From Sphingobium baderi (lineage in GTDB: Bacteria; Pseudomonadota; Alphaproteobacteria; Sphingomonadales; Sphingomonadaceae), in assembly GCF_001456115.1 (NCBI RefSeq), contig NZ_CP013264.1:3986501-4050500 (forward strand): DNA of 64,000 bases, in the 5' to 3' direction. The stretch's first letter is position 1, and each line of letters opens with the position of its first letter. The position numbers and the translations under genes were made by a program. A model generated the notes under the pieces. The model was given only the letters and a program-made list of their open reading frames with translations, had not been told where the DNA came from and made no database searches. Below are positions 55,891 through 64,000 of this stretch, one piece after another.

Positions 55891-57039
55891 ATGAATTCGA
55901 AGGATAAAGGGCCGGGTGGGCGGCCTGAAGGCGGTATCATTTCCGCGAAGCTGATTCTGTTAGTTGCGGCATTGTCTGCCTGTGTAAGCGCGCCACAGCC
56001 GCCCGCCGCGCAGGCCCGCGCCGCCAAGCCACGGCCCACCACGGCAACCTTTCCCATCAAACAGGTCGCCAATCCTCCGCGCCCTTATCAGGATGTCGAT
56101 CAACGCGAAGCGCCTTCCCCCGCGCTCGTCAGCGTCATCCGCAATTTGGGGCAGAGCTTCAATGGCCATGTCGGCATCGCCGTCCGCCGCGTGGGGGCGG
56201 ACTGGACCGTCGCCTTTAATGGTAATCAGCTCTTTCCACAGCAGAGCGTGTCGAAACTCTGGGTGTCAATGGCCTTTCTCGACGCGGTCGACCGGGGCAA
56301 GCTGCGTCTGTCCGACACCACCACGATCACGCGCAAGGACTTAACCCTTTTCCACCAGCCCAGCGCCGCCATGGTTGGCAACACCGGCTGGACGACCACT
56401 TACAGCAACCTCATGAACCGCGCGATGACGCAGAGTGACAATACCTGCAACGACGCGCTGCTGCGCGCGGTCGGTGGACCTGACGCAGTGCGCGGCTTCC
56501 TCGCCCGGCGGTTCATCAGCAATATTCGCTTCGGCCCGGGAGAGCGGCTGTTGCAATCGGCGACGGCAGGTCTCGACTGGCGGCAGGATTATTCGATCGG
56601 TCGTAATTTCTACGCCGCGCGCGCCAAGCTGCCCCCATCGGTCCGCAAGAAGGCGCTCGACAATTACCTAGCCAATCCACCGGATGGCGCGGCGCCTGCG
56701 TCCGTCGTGCAGGCACTGGCAAAGCTTAAACAAGGGGACATGCTGTCGCCCTCCTCCACCAGCGCGCTACTCTCCATCATGGGCGAGGCCAAGACAGGTC
56801 CGCAACGGATCAAGGGCGGTGTCCCGCCGGGCTGGCATTATCTGCACAAGACCGGGACGGGGCAGGATCTGGCGCCGCGTTCTACCGGCTACAACGATAT
56901 CGGCATCATGACAGCGCCAGACGGCACCAGCTATGCCGTCGCCGTGATGATCGGCAGTACCACCGAGCCTATTCCCGTCCGCTGGCAGTTAATGCAGGCC
57001 GTGGCAAAAGCCGTCGCCGCCAATCACGAGAAGCGATGA
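55891..57039 (+). CDS. Class A beta-lactamase-like serine hydrolase lipoprotein
   Basis: 382 residues from MNSKDKGPGGRPEGG, with GGGGAC upstream; an ATG eight codons earlier lacks a site. The signal ends LSAC (Cys 31), a lipobox, followed by a Pro/Ala-rich linker. Class A motifs in order are QQSVSKLWVSMAF (S-x-x-K), MTQSDNTCNDALL (SDN), GPGERLLQ as the possible omega-loop Glu, and LHKTGTGQDL (KTG). It is longer than usual class A enzymes by an N-terminal extension and about 30 residues between SDN and KTG. Substrate and resistance are unproven; D-Ala-D-Ala or murein chemistry is also possible. Confidence 0.82.
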   Translation: MNSKDKGPGGRPEGGIISAKLILLVAALSACVSAPQPPAAQARAAKPRPTTATFPIKQVANPPRPYQDVDQREAPSPALVSVIRNLGQSFNGHVGIAVRRVGADWTVAFNGNQLFPQQSVSKLWVSMAFLDAVDRGKLRLSDTTTITRKDLTLFHQPSAAMVGNTGWTTTYSNLMNRAMTQSDNTCNDALLRAVGGPDAVRGFLARRFISNIRFGPGERLLQSATAGLDWRQDYSIGRNFYAARAKLPPSVRKKALDNYLANPPDGAAPASVVQALAKLKQGDMLSPSSTSALLSIMGEAKTGPQRIKGGVPPGWHYLHKTGTGQDLAPRSTGYNDIGIMTAPDGTSYAVAVMIGSTTEPIPVRWQLMQAVAKAVAANHEKR

Positions 57040-57044
57040 TGTCC

Positions 57045-57077
57045 GCCGAGCCCGCCCTTCGCACAGGTGGGTTCGGC
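57045..57077. terminator. Weak bidirectional terminator-like hairpin
   Basis: GCCGAGCCCGCC pairs with GGTGGGTTCGGC (two G-U pairs) across a nine-base loop and is followed by CTTCT. It lies between two convergent genes. Confidence 0.4.
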
Positions 57078-57081
57078 CTTC

Positions 57082-57912
57082 TCAGAAGCGTCGCGATATA
57101 CCAAGATAGACCTCACTATCGAGACTGTCGTGGTTCAGGCCGACATTGGTTCCGATATCGACCTGCATATTGCCTGACGGCTGCCACGCCAGCGACAGGC
57201 CCGACAATGCCTCCGTCGCATGACCAGTCGGATCATTGTCGCGCAGCATGGAAATCTCGAACATGGCCGACACCGTTTGGCTGAGATCGAAACCCACCCC
57301 CAGCACCCCGCCATAGGCCAGATGCCGCCCGTCCCGATCCTCATCGACCGCAGCGTCCATCTCGCCCATCGCTTCGAGCGACAGACCGCTTCCCAGATCG
57401 AAGGACAAAGGGAGCAACGCCCCCGCACCCCAATCGTCCGCGCCTATGGCCGATCCTCCGCTGGGCAACGTCACATAGGGCATGACCGCCGCCGAAAAAC
57501 CCGAGCCATCCGGATTTCGCAGATTCTGCCGGATCGCCAGCGTCACGTCCCCGACGCCACTATCCTTGCTCACGACGCCCGTGATGCGATCCTTTTCCCG
57601 CACATGGCCAAAGGCTGTCCAGCCGATCTGCGCTTCAGTGCTGCCGGTCACGCCCACCCGCACCAGCACCTCGCCCAGCTCCACGCTGTCGGTCCGGGTC
57701 GCAGCATCCTTCTCCCGCGCCCAGTCGCCTAGTCCCAGTTCCAGTTGCACGCGGCCCGGATTCATGGTGCAGGCCGGCGTCCCGATGCCCGGCCGGTCGG
57801 CGCAGAAATCCCGTTGTTCCGCCGCCTGCGCCTGCGCCTGCGCGCCAATTCCTGCGGCAGCCACCACCAGCAAGGCCGCCAATCCAACGCACGATCCGCT
57901 GAAACCCTTCAT
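57082..57912 (-). CDS. Outer-membrane beta-barrel protein, phenol_MetA_deg/transporter-like
   Basis: 276 residues from MKGFSGSCVG, with AAAGGGGGA upstream. A signal peptide ends AQAQAQAAEQ. The rest alternates beta-strands: VQLELGLGDWARE, LVRVGVTGSTEAQIGWT, VGDVTLAIRQNLRNPDGSG, FSAAVMPYVTLPSGG and a C-terminal VYLGISRRF ending in Phe, as for beta-barrels. The pattern resembles PF13557-like proteins of aromatic degradation operons, but no such genes are near, so function is open. Confidence 0.72.
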   Translation of the reverse strand: MKGFSGSCVGLAALLVVAAAGIGAQAQAQAAEQRDFCADRPGIGTPACTMNPGRVQLELGLGDWAREKDAATRTDSVELGEVLVRVGVTGSTEAQIGWTAFGHVREKDRITGVVSKDSGVGDVTLAIRQNLRNPDGSGFSAAVMPYVTLPSGGSAIGADDWGAGALLPLSFDLGSGLSLEAMGEMDAAVDEDRDGRHLAYGGVLGVGFDLSQTVSAMFEISMLRDNDPTGHATEALSGLSLAWQPSGNMQVDIGTNVGLNHDSLDSEVYLGISRRF

Positions 57913-58029
57913 GCATCCCCCTTTTTGTGAAAGGCGTATATGGAAACAAAAGGGAAATAAACGGCATGATGGCTGGTTCCCCGCCGTCCGGCACTGGAGA
58001 GCGAAGGCATAACCCGCTATCTCCGCTCC

Positions 58030-60816
58030 ATGTCTCAGAATCATCTCTATCTGGTGGACGGCAGCGGCTATATCTTCCGCGCCTATCACCAGCTTCCGCC
58101 GCTCACCAACCAACATGGCCAGCCGGTGGGCGCGGTCTATGGCTATACGACGATGCTCTGGAAGCTGGCGACGGAGCTGGGCAATACGGACGGCCCCACG
58201 CATCTGGCCGTGGTGCTGGACAAGGGCAGCCACACTTTCCGCAACGACATGTATGACCAGTATAAGGCGAACCGCCCGCCTGCGCCGGAAGATCTGGTTC
58301 CCCAGTTCCCAATGATCCGCGATGCGACCCGCGCCTTCTCCCTCCCCTGCATCGAAGAAGCGGGTTTCGAAGCCGACGATATCATCGCAACATATACAAA
58401 GGCCGCCATCGCGCAGGGCTGGAAAGTCACCATCGTCAGTTCCGACAAGGATTTGATGCAGCTCATCCAGCCCGACGTCGACATGTATGACACCATGAAG
58501 AACGAAAGGCGCGGCGCGGACTATGTGATGGGCAAGTTCGGCGTCCAGCCCGAGCAGCTGGGCGATGTCCTTGCGCTGATGGGTGACAGCGTCGACAATG
58601 TTCCGGGCGTGCCGGGCATCGGTCCCAAGACGGCGGCGAAGCTCATCACCGAATATGGCTCACTTGAAGCCGCGCTCAAAGCCGCGCCGTCGATGAAAAA
58701 ATCGAAGATGCAGGAAAACCTCATCGCCCATGCCGATATGGCGCGCCTATCGCGCAAGCTGGTGGCGCTGCACGACAGCATGGACCTGCCGGAACCGCTG
58801 GAGGATCTGACGCTCAAGGGTATCCCGCCTGAACCCTTGCAGGCATTCCTGTCCCACCACGGCTTCAAATCGCTGCTGGCCCGCCTTGGTGCGCCCGCTG
58901 CAGCGGTGGCGGTCGCGGCCACCTCTGCTGCCGTCAGCGAAAGCACGCCACCGCTCGCTCCTCAAGCGGAGGAAGAACCGCCCATTGACCGTAGCCTCTA
59001 CGAAACCGTGGTGACGGAAGAAGCACTCGAACGCTGGATCGCTGAAGCCCATGCGGAAGGCGTTGTGGCGGTCGACACCGAAACCGACATGCTCGACTGC
59101 GTGTCCTGCGCTCTGGTGGGCGTGAGCCTCGCCATCGGCCCCAGCAAAGCCTGCTACATCCCGGTCGGCCACGGCGGGAAGGACATGTTCGCCGAACGTC
59201 CCGAACAGTTGCCGCTTGCCCTTGTCCTTGCCAAGATCAAGCCTCTGCTGGAGGACGATAGCGTCCTTAAGGTCGGCCAAAACCTCAAATATGACATCAC
59301 CATCCTGCGCCGCCACGGCATTGAGATCGCGCCCTATGACGACACCATCGTCATGAGCTTTGACCTCGACGCAGGGCAGAGCCTCGCCGGGCATGGCATG
59401 GACGAGGCAGCCAAGACCCACCTCAACCACAGTTGCATCAGCTTCAAGGATGTGGCGGGAACGGGCAAGAAGCAGATCAGCTTCGCCGAAGTACCGCTCG
59501 ACAGGGCAACCGAATATGCCGCCGAGGATGCCGACGTCACGCTGCGCCTGTGGAAACTGTTCAAGGCGCGCATCGCGAACGAAGGCGCGACCCGCATCTA
59601 CGAACTGGTCGACCGCCCGCTCGTCCCGGTCATCGCGAAGATGGAGCATGAAGGGATCAAGGTGGACCGCGAGGCGCTGTCCCGCCTGTCCGCCGAGTTC
59701 ACCGCTGGCATCGCGGCGCTGGAAACGGAAATCCACGCGCTCGCCGGCCAGCCCTTCGCCATCGGTTCGACGCAGCAGCTGGGCGCGATCCTGTTCGACA
59801 AGCTGGGCTATAAGGGTGGGCGCAAGGGCAAGTCCGGCGCCTATTCCACCGACGCCAACATTCTCGAACAATTGAAGGCCCAGGGCGCGGAGATCGCGGG
59901 CAAGGTGCTCGACTGGCGTCAGCTCTCCAAGCTAAAATCCACCTATACCGATGCGCTGCAAGCCCAGATCAACAAGGATTCAGCCCGCGTCCACACCAGC
60001 TATTCGCTCTCGGGCGCGCAGACGGGCCGTCTGTCGTCCACCGATCCGAACCTGCAAAATATCCCCATCCGCACCGAAGTCGGCCGCCAGATACGCCATG
60101 CCTTCGTCGCGGAACCGGGCAATGTCATCCTCGCGGCGGACTACAGCCAGATCGAACTGCGCCTCGCCGCGCACATGGCGGACGTGCCGGCGCTCAAGCA
60201 AGCCTTCGCAGATGGCGAGGACATCCACGCCGCCACGGCGGAACAGCTTTTTGGGGAGGTAAACCGCGACACCCGCGCCCGCGCCAAAACGATCAACTTC
60301 GCGATCCTGTATGGCATTTCCCGCTGGGGCCTGGCTGCACGGCTGGAGATCACGGCGGACGAGGCGCAGGACATGATCTCCCGCTATTATGAGCGCTTCC
60401 CCGGCATCAACATCTACATCAACGAGACGATAGAGAAGGCACGCGAGCGCGGCTACACCGAAACCCTCTTCGGCCGGAAGACATGGTTCCCCCGCATCCG
60501 GGCATCCATCCAGCATGAACGGCAGGGCGCGGAGCGGGCCGCAATCAACGCCCCGATCCAGGGCACCAGCGCCGACATCATCAAGCGCGCCATGGCCCGC
60601 ATGGGCCCGGCGCTGGCCGCCGAGGGACTGGATCAGGTAAGGATGCTGCTACAGGTCCATGACGAACTGGTGTTTGAATTGCCGCAAAGCGATGTGGAGC
60701 GCGCCAGCCCCGTCATCCGCCGCGTCATGGAAGGCGCAGCCGAACCTCTGGTGAAGCTCTCCGTCCCGCTGGGCGTCGAAATCGGCCACGGCCCTAGCTG
60801 GGGCGCAGCGCACTAA
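58030..60816 (+). CDS. polA: DNA polymerase I
   Basis: 928 residues with three domains. The 5'-3' exonuclease at about 1-290 has LYLVDGSGYIFRAYH, VTIVSSDKDLMQL and GDSVDNVPGVPGIG. The 3'-5' exonuclease at about 330-520 has VVAVDTETDML, KVGQNLKYDITIL and YAAEDADVTL, so proofreading Asp/Glu residues are kept. The polymerase at about 530-928 has TGRLSSTDPNLQNIPIR, motif A AADYSQIELRLAAH, motif B RARAKTINFAILYGIS and motif C LLQVHDELVFE. Full length and intact. Confidence 0.95.
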   Translation: MSQNHLYLVDGSGYIFRAYHQLPPLTNQHGQPVGAVYGYTTMLWKLATELGNTDGPTHLAVVLDKGSHTFRNDMYDQYKANRPPAPEDLVPQFPMIRDATRAFSLPCIEEAGFEADDIIATYTKAAIAQGWKVTIVSSDKDLMQLIQPDVDMYDTMKNERRGADYVMGKFGVQPEQLGDVLALMGDSVDNVPGVPGIGPKTAAKLITEYGSLEAALKAAPSMKKSKMQENLIAHADMARLSRKLVALHDSMDLPEPLEDLTLKGIPPEPLQAFLSHHGFKSLLARLGAPAAAVAVAATSAAVSESTPPLAPQAEEEPPIDRSLYETVVTEEALERWIAEAHAEGVVAVDTETDMLDCVSCALVGVSLAIGPSKACYIPVGHGGKDMFAERPEQLPLALVLAKIKPLLEDDSVLKVGQNLKYDITILRRHGIEIAPYDDTIVMSFDLDAGQSLAGHGMDEAAKTHLNHSCISFKDVAGTGKKQISFAEVPLDRATEYAAEDADVTLRLWKLFKARIANEGATRIYELVDRPLVPVIAKMEHEGIKVDREALSRLSAEFTAGIAALETEIHALAGQPFAIGSTQQLGAILFDKLGYKGGRKGKSGAYSTDANILEQLKAQGAEIAGKVLDWRQLSKLKSTYTDALQAQINKDSARVHTSYSLSGAQTGRLSSTDPNLQNIPIRTEVGRQIRHAFVAEPGNVILAADYSQIELRLAAHMADVPALKQAFADGEDIHAATAEQLFGEVNRDTRARAKTINFAILYGISRWGLAARLEITADEAQDMISRYYERFPGINIYINETIEKARERGYTETLFGRKTWFPRIRASIQHERQGAERAAINAPIQGTSADIIKRAMARMGPALAAEGLDQVRMLLQVHDELVFELPQSDVERASPVIRRVMEGAAEPLVKLSVPLGVEIGHGPSWGAAH

Positions 60817-60862
60817 GCGGCGGCCAGTCGTCGCTGGCATGGCGAAGCATGCCGCAAAAAGA

Positions 60863-60889
60863 AAAGGCCGGTCATCACGACCGGCCTTT
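60863..60889. terminator. Bidirectional intrinsic terminator after polA
   Basis: AAAGGCCGGTC and GACCGGCCTTT form a perfect 11-base stem with loop ATCAC. The A-run on one side and T-run on the other let it act in both directions, ending polA and the zinc-ribbon gene. Confidence 0.88.
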
Positions 60890-60891
60890 CC

Positions 60892-61176
60892 TCAATCGAA
60901 CAGCTCTTCCAGAAAGCTCTTCTTTCGCTTTTTCTGATAATATCGCCCATCGTCCCGATAGTCGCGGTCGGGCCGGTAGCTGGGCTGGCTCACCGCGGCG
61001 GCTGGCATGGCTTCCCGCGCCGACCGCTCGATTATCTTATCCAGTTCGCCCCGGTCCAGCCAAACGCCTCGGCATTGCGGACAATAGTCGACTTCCACCC
61101 CCTGCCGGTCCGTCATCGCCAATCCGACATGACAGACCGGGCAGAGCATGGCCGATACGGCCTGTGCGTCACGCAT
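60892..61176 (-). CDS. Zinc-ribbon protein (zf-TFIIB type)
   Basis: 94 residues. Four Cys in two knuckles, LCPVCHVGL and YCPQCRGVWLDRGELDKI, match the PF13453 zf-TFIIB family. A basic, Tyr-rich tail (DRDYRDDGRYYQKKRKKS) ends in FLEELFD. Function is unknown but the family is widespread, perhaps a nucleic-acid binder. It lies three bases from the terminator stem and follows the Bax-inhibitor gene by four bases. Confidence 0.85.
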   Translation of the reverse strand: MRDAQAVSAMLCPVCHVGLAMTDRQGVEVDYCPQCRGVWLDRGELDKIIERSAREAMPAAAVSQPSYRPDRDYRDDGRYYQKKRKKSFLEELFD

Positions 61177-61180
61177 CCGC

Positions 61181-61891
61181 TTATTCCCGCTCGCCGGTCA
61201 GATTGAGCAGCATCTGGAACAGGTTGACGAAGTTCAGATAGAGCGACAGTGCGCCCATCACCTGCATCTTTTCCGCCATTTCATGACCGGCATAGGTGAA
61301 ATATTCCGACTTGATGCGCTGTGTGTCCCAGGCGGTCAGGCCAGTGAAAATCACCACGCCCAGGATCGAAACCACCATCGCCATCGCCGAAGAACCGATG
61401 AACAGGTTGATGAGGCTGGCGACGATGATGCCGATCAGGCCCATGATGAGGAACGATCCCATTTTCGTGAGGTCACGCTGCGTCGTATAACCCCACAGCG
61501 CCATGGCGAGAAACATCACCGACGCGGAGAAAAAGGCCTGGGCGATGCTCCCGCCTGTAAAGATCAGGAAAATGCTGGCCAGCGATACGCCCATCACCGC
61601 CGAAAAGGCGTAGAAGGCCATGCGTGCGCCAGCAGTCGTCATTTTCTCGATGCGGAAGCTGAAAAAGAACACAAAGGCCAGCGGCGCGAAGATCGCCACC
61701 CATTTGAGCGGCGTACCAAAAATAGCGGCGGCCAATGCGGGTGTGTTGCCGACAAATGCAGCCACGAGGCCGGTGATAACCAGACCAATGCCCATGTTGC
61801 GAAAAACGCCCAGCATATGCGCGCGCAAGCCGGCATCGACCTGCACCGTCTGGCTGGCATCATAGCCCGGCATGCGAACGGGATTATTCAC
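61181..61891 (-). CDS. Bax inhibitor-1 family membrane protein
   Basis: 236 residues from GTG 61891, with GGAG ten bases upstream; the open frame continues further but the extra N-terminus is unlikely. Seven or so membrane segments, for example MGIGLVITGLVAAFVGN, WVAIFAPLAFVFFFSF and MSVFLI-like ASIFLIFTGGSIAQ. The C-terminal WDTQRIKSEYF and LNFVNLFQMLLNLTGERE fit the YccA/YbhL branch. Role in stress or calcium leak is inferred from the family. Confidence 0.88.
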   Translation of the reverse strand: MNNPVRMPGYDASQTVQVDAGLRAHMLGVFRNMGIGLVITGLVAAFVGNTPALAAAIFGTPLKWVAIFAPLAFVFFFSFRIEKMTTAGARMAFYAFSAVMGVSLASIFLIFTGGSIAQAFFSASVMFLAMALWGYTTQRDLTKMGSFLIMGLIGIIVASLINLFIGSSAMAMVVSILGVVIFTGLTAWDTQRIKSEYFTYAGHEMAEKMQVMGALSLYLNFVNLFQMLLNLTGERE

Positions 61892-62340
61892 GGCGTTAAA
61901 ACTCCATCCTTCCAAAACACACAGGATCGAGCGGCCCAGCGCGGTCTTCGGTGGAATGAAGGGGGCAACAATCCCCCGAACCTGCACCGAGCACACTCGA
62001 TGCGGTCCGACATCACGGCTGGAATTGTCCAACCGCCAGAGGGGCCCGGCCCGCAACGGCAATATCGGAAGTCAAACGGCCCAGCGCAAGGGATCGGTGC
62101 ATCAGCAATACTTTGTTACAATCGACAGTGCGGCCCCATGCGGTTCATTAAAAAAACTGGCCGTCATTTTCCTTCAGGCGAGGATGAAGAGGATGCAACA
62201 TTGTGCCCACATTCTGCGCGACATTCAGGCGAAACGCGCCTGCGTATAAGACCCCCCGGAGCAATCTTCCGCCAACGGCCACCGCCGCCATCCCTTCTCC
62301 CCGTTGACGCCCGGCGCTTCTGGCCGCATGGCTCCTCGCC
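61892..62340. other. Intergenic region between the Bax-inhibitor gene and cysS
   Basis: About 450 bases between divergent genes. Two promoters are expected. No gene, repeat or tRNA was recognised; long frames here on the plus strand are accidental. There is a poly-A run (TTAAAAAAACTGG) near 62150. Confidence 0.4.
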
Positions 62341-63855
62341 ATGTCCGAAGACCAGCATATCGCCGCACCGCTGCGCCTGTTCAACAGCGTCACCCGTTCG
62401 ACCGAGTCCTTCGCGCCGATCGAACAGGGCCATGTACGCGTCTATAGCTGTGGTCCGACCGTCTATAATTACGCCCATCTCGGCAATCTGCGCGCCTATG
62501 TTTTCACCGACACGCTGCGCCGCACTCTGTTATGGAAAGGGCTGGCCGTCACCCACATCATCAATATCACCGATGTCGGCCACCTCACCTCCGACGCCGA
62601 CGCGGGCGACGACAAGATGGAGGCTGCCGCCCGTGCCCAGGCCAAGAGCATCTGGGACATAGCGGCGCACTATACAGACGCCTTCAAATCCAATGTTGCC
62701 GCGCTCAATATCATCGCGCCGAGCGAATGGACTGTCGCGACCGATTATGTCCCGCAGATGATCGCGTTCGCAGAAAAAATCGCGCCGCATCATTGCTACG
62801 AACTGGAAACCGGCCTTTATTTCGACAGCGGCACCGTGCCCGACTATGGCGCGCTGGCGGGCGGTCGCGATGACGCCGCTCATGCCCGCATCGATCCGGT
62901 CGCGGGCAAGCGCAACGCATCCGACTTCGCCATCTGGCGCAAGTCTCCGCCAGGCGAGCAGCGGCAGATGGAATGGGATTCCCCCTGGGGCAAGGGCGCA
63001 CCCGGCTGGCACCTTGAATGTTCGGTGATGAGCCAGGCGCGGCTTGGCCACCCCTTCGACATCCATACCGGCGGCATCGACCATCGCGAAATCCACCATC
63101 CCAATGAAATCGCTCAGAACCAGGCGTTCCACGCAGCGTGCTGCGGCGAACCGGACGCGGCGACGGCGGGCTTCACGGGCGCGCGCTGGTGGATGCACAA
63201 CAACTTTCTCGTCGACCGCCAAGGCAAGATGAGCAAGTCGAAGGGCGGCTTTACCACGCTCTTCTCCCTGATCGACGCCGGCATACACCCGCTCGCCTAT
63301 CGCCTGCTCTGCCTCGGCGCGCATTACCGCAGCGAACTGGAGTTCAGCGCGGAAGGGGTGGGCGCAGCTCTCACGCGCTTGAAACGGCTCGTCATGGGCG
63401 TGGAGGCCCTGAAAGCCAGGGCCGAAGGCGTGACATGGCAATCGCCGCGCCTCGACTTCCTGCGCGCCAACCTTCACCCCAAGTTGGCGCCATTGCTCGA
63501 ACAATTCGACGCCGCGATCAGCGACGACCTGATGACGCCACGCGCGCTCCCGCTGCTGGAGGAAGCCATTGCGCTCAAGAAAGTGCCCGTCGATGAAAAG
63601 CTCTGCCTGATCGCAGCCTTCGATTTCGCGCTCGGCCTCAATCTGCTCACGCTCAACCGCGCCGATCTACGCCTCCAGTCGAAGGACGCGCAAATCACGC
63701 CGGAGGAGATCGAAGCCGAACTCGATCGCCGCCAGAGCGCCCGCGCCAGCAAGGATTTCGCCCTCTCCGACGAAATTCGCGATGCGCTCGCCGCACGCGG
63801 GGTGGAGGTGATGGATGGTGATCCCCTGCGGTGGGATTGGCGCCTCTCTCTATAA
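62341..63855 (+). CDS. cysS: Cysteinyl-tRNA synthetase
   Basis: Class I synthetase of 504 residues from MSEDQHIAAPLRLF. The HIGH-type site with the zinc Cys is YSCGPTVYNYAHLGNLRAYV, the other zinc ligands lie in WHLECSVMSQ and GGIDHREIHHPNE, and the KMSKS loop is DRQGKMSKSKGGFTT. C-terminal anticodon-binding parts (ARASKDFALSDEIRDALAAR) are intact. A classical housekeeping gene. Confidence 0.94.
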   Translation: MSEDQHIAAPLRLFNSVTRSTESFAPIEQGHVRVYSCGPTVYNYAHLGNLRAYVFTDTLRRTLLWKGLAVTHIINITDVGHLTSDADAGDDKMEAAARAQAKSIWDIAAHYTDAFKSNVAALNIIAPSEWTVATDYVPQMIAFAEKIAPHHCYELETGLYFDSGTVPDYGALAGGRDDAAHARIDPVAGKRNASDFAIWRKSPPGEQRQMEWDSPWGKGAPGWHLECSVMSQARLGHPFDIHTGGIDHREIHHPNEIAQNQAFHAACCGEPDAATAGFTGARWWMHNNFLVDRQGKMSKSKGGFTTLFSLIDAGIHPLAYRLLCLGAHYRSELEFSAEGVGAALTRLKRLVMGVEALKARAEGVTWQSPRLDFLRANLHPKLAPLLEQFDAAISDDLMTPRALPLLEEAIALKKVPVDEKLCLIAAFDFALGLNLLTLNRADLRLQSKDAQITPEEIEAELDRRQSARASKDFALSDEIRDALAARGVEVMDGDPLRWDWRLSL

Positions 63856-64000
63856 ACATTATTTATCAAATGTTTACTTGATTCGATATGCGACGAGCCG
63901 TTTCCGCCCACCGTCGATCCGACTGGACAGAAATGAGCAAAAGTATAACTTTCTCTGCATGTTCCAACAGTGGTTGACGATCATGGCCGCCTTGAGCGGT
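63856..64000. other. Window end after cysS, possible partial gene start
   Basis: AT-rich at first (63856-63885). An ATG at 63959 opens MFQQWLTIMAALSG to the window edge, but with no clear ribosome binding site. Nothing further can be supported. Confidence 0.2.

Noticed and set aside
61148..62662. Plus-strand ORF of 504 residues over the Bax-inhibitor gene and into cysS
   Set aside because: Composition is His/Arg-rich and shadow-like; true genes are on the minus strand and at 62341.

Overview
The window looks like chromosomal DNA of an alphaproteobacterium of the Sphingomonadaceae, probably Sphingobium or a close relative. This rests on the high GC of the housekeeping genes, the fused ThiS-ThiG gene, HdaA rather than Hda, a TimA/Tim44-like protein, and family-typical extragenic repeats of the TCGAGCGAAGTC type. 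No rRNA, tRNA or CRISPR array was seen.

Bases 1 to about 19,600 are a group 2 (Kps-type) capsule export and assembly region. It holds kpsE-kpsM-kpsT plus a 669-residue composite glycosyltransferase gene on the plus strand. It also holds kpsD and two GT4 glycosyltransferases on the minus strand, kpsS-kpsC for the Kdo linker, and manA and manC for GDP-mannose supply. The genes from kpsE through the 669-residue gene have visibly lower GC than the rest, and the region is heavily remodelled. An IS3-family element sits at 5327-6596, an IS3 orfA relic at about 9306-9455 and an IS5-family element at about 9626-10790. A second kpsM (10830-12341) carries two in-frame stops and is fused in frame to the end of an unrelated protein.

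From 19,640 to 30,900 lie metabolic genes: a HIT protein, the two 3-oxoacid CoA-transferase subunits, thiSG, aroQ, accBC, an ArsC-like protein, an aminotransferase and rmuC. A TA-flanked IS630-family element and an adjoining 161-bp MITE-like element share one TA dinucleotide downstream of thiSG.

From 30,270 to 64,000 the order is conserved-looking housekeeping DNA. It includes nadD-rsfS-rlmH-envC-like, ldcA, dapE, a GGDEF-EAL protein, mltA with a TimA-like gene, secB, murJ, trpS, and a compact minus-strand operon DUF2066-hdaA-ppk-ppx. Then come purM, a purN fused to an MmcQ/YjbR-like domain, a lone ABC ATPase, nadB, a class A beta-lactamase-like lipoprotein, an outer-membrane beta-barrel candidate, polA, a Bax-inhibitor-1 family protein and cysS.

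The most unusual items are the nonsense-interrupted kpsM chimera, the 669-residue capsule protein, the PurN-MmcQ/YjbR fusion and the IS630/MITE tandem. I saw no convincing wholly new defence or regulatory system. All family assignments come from reading motifs, without database searches.
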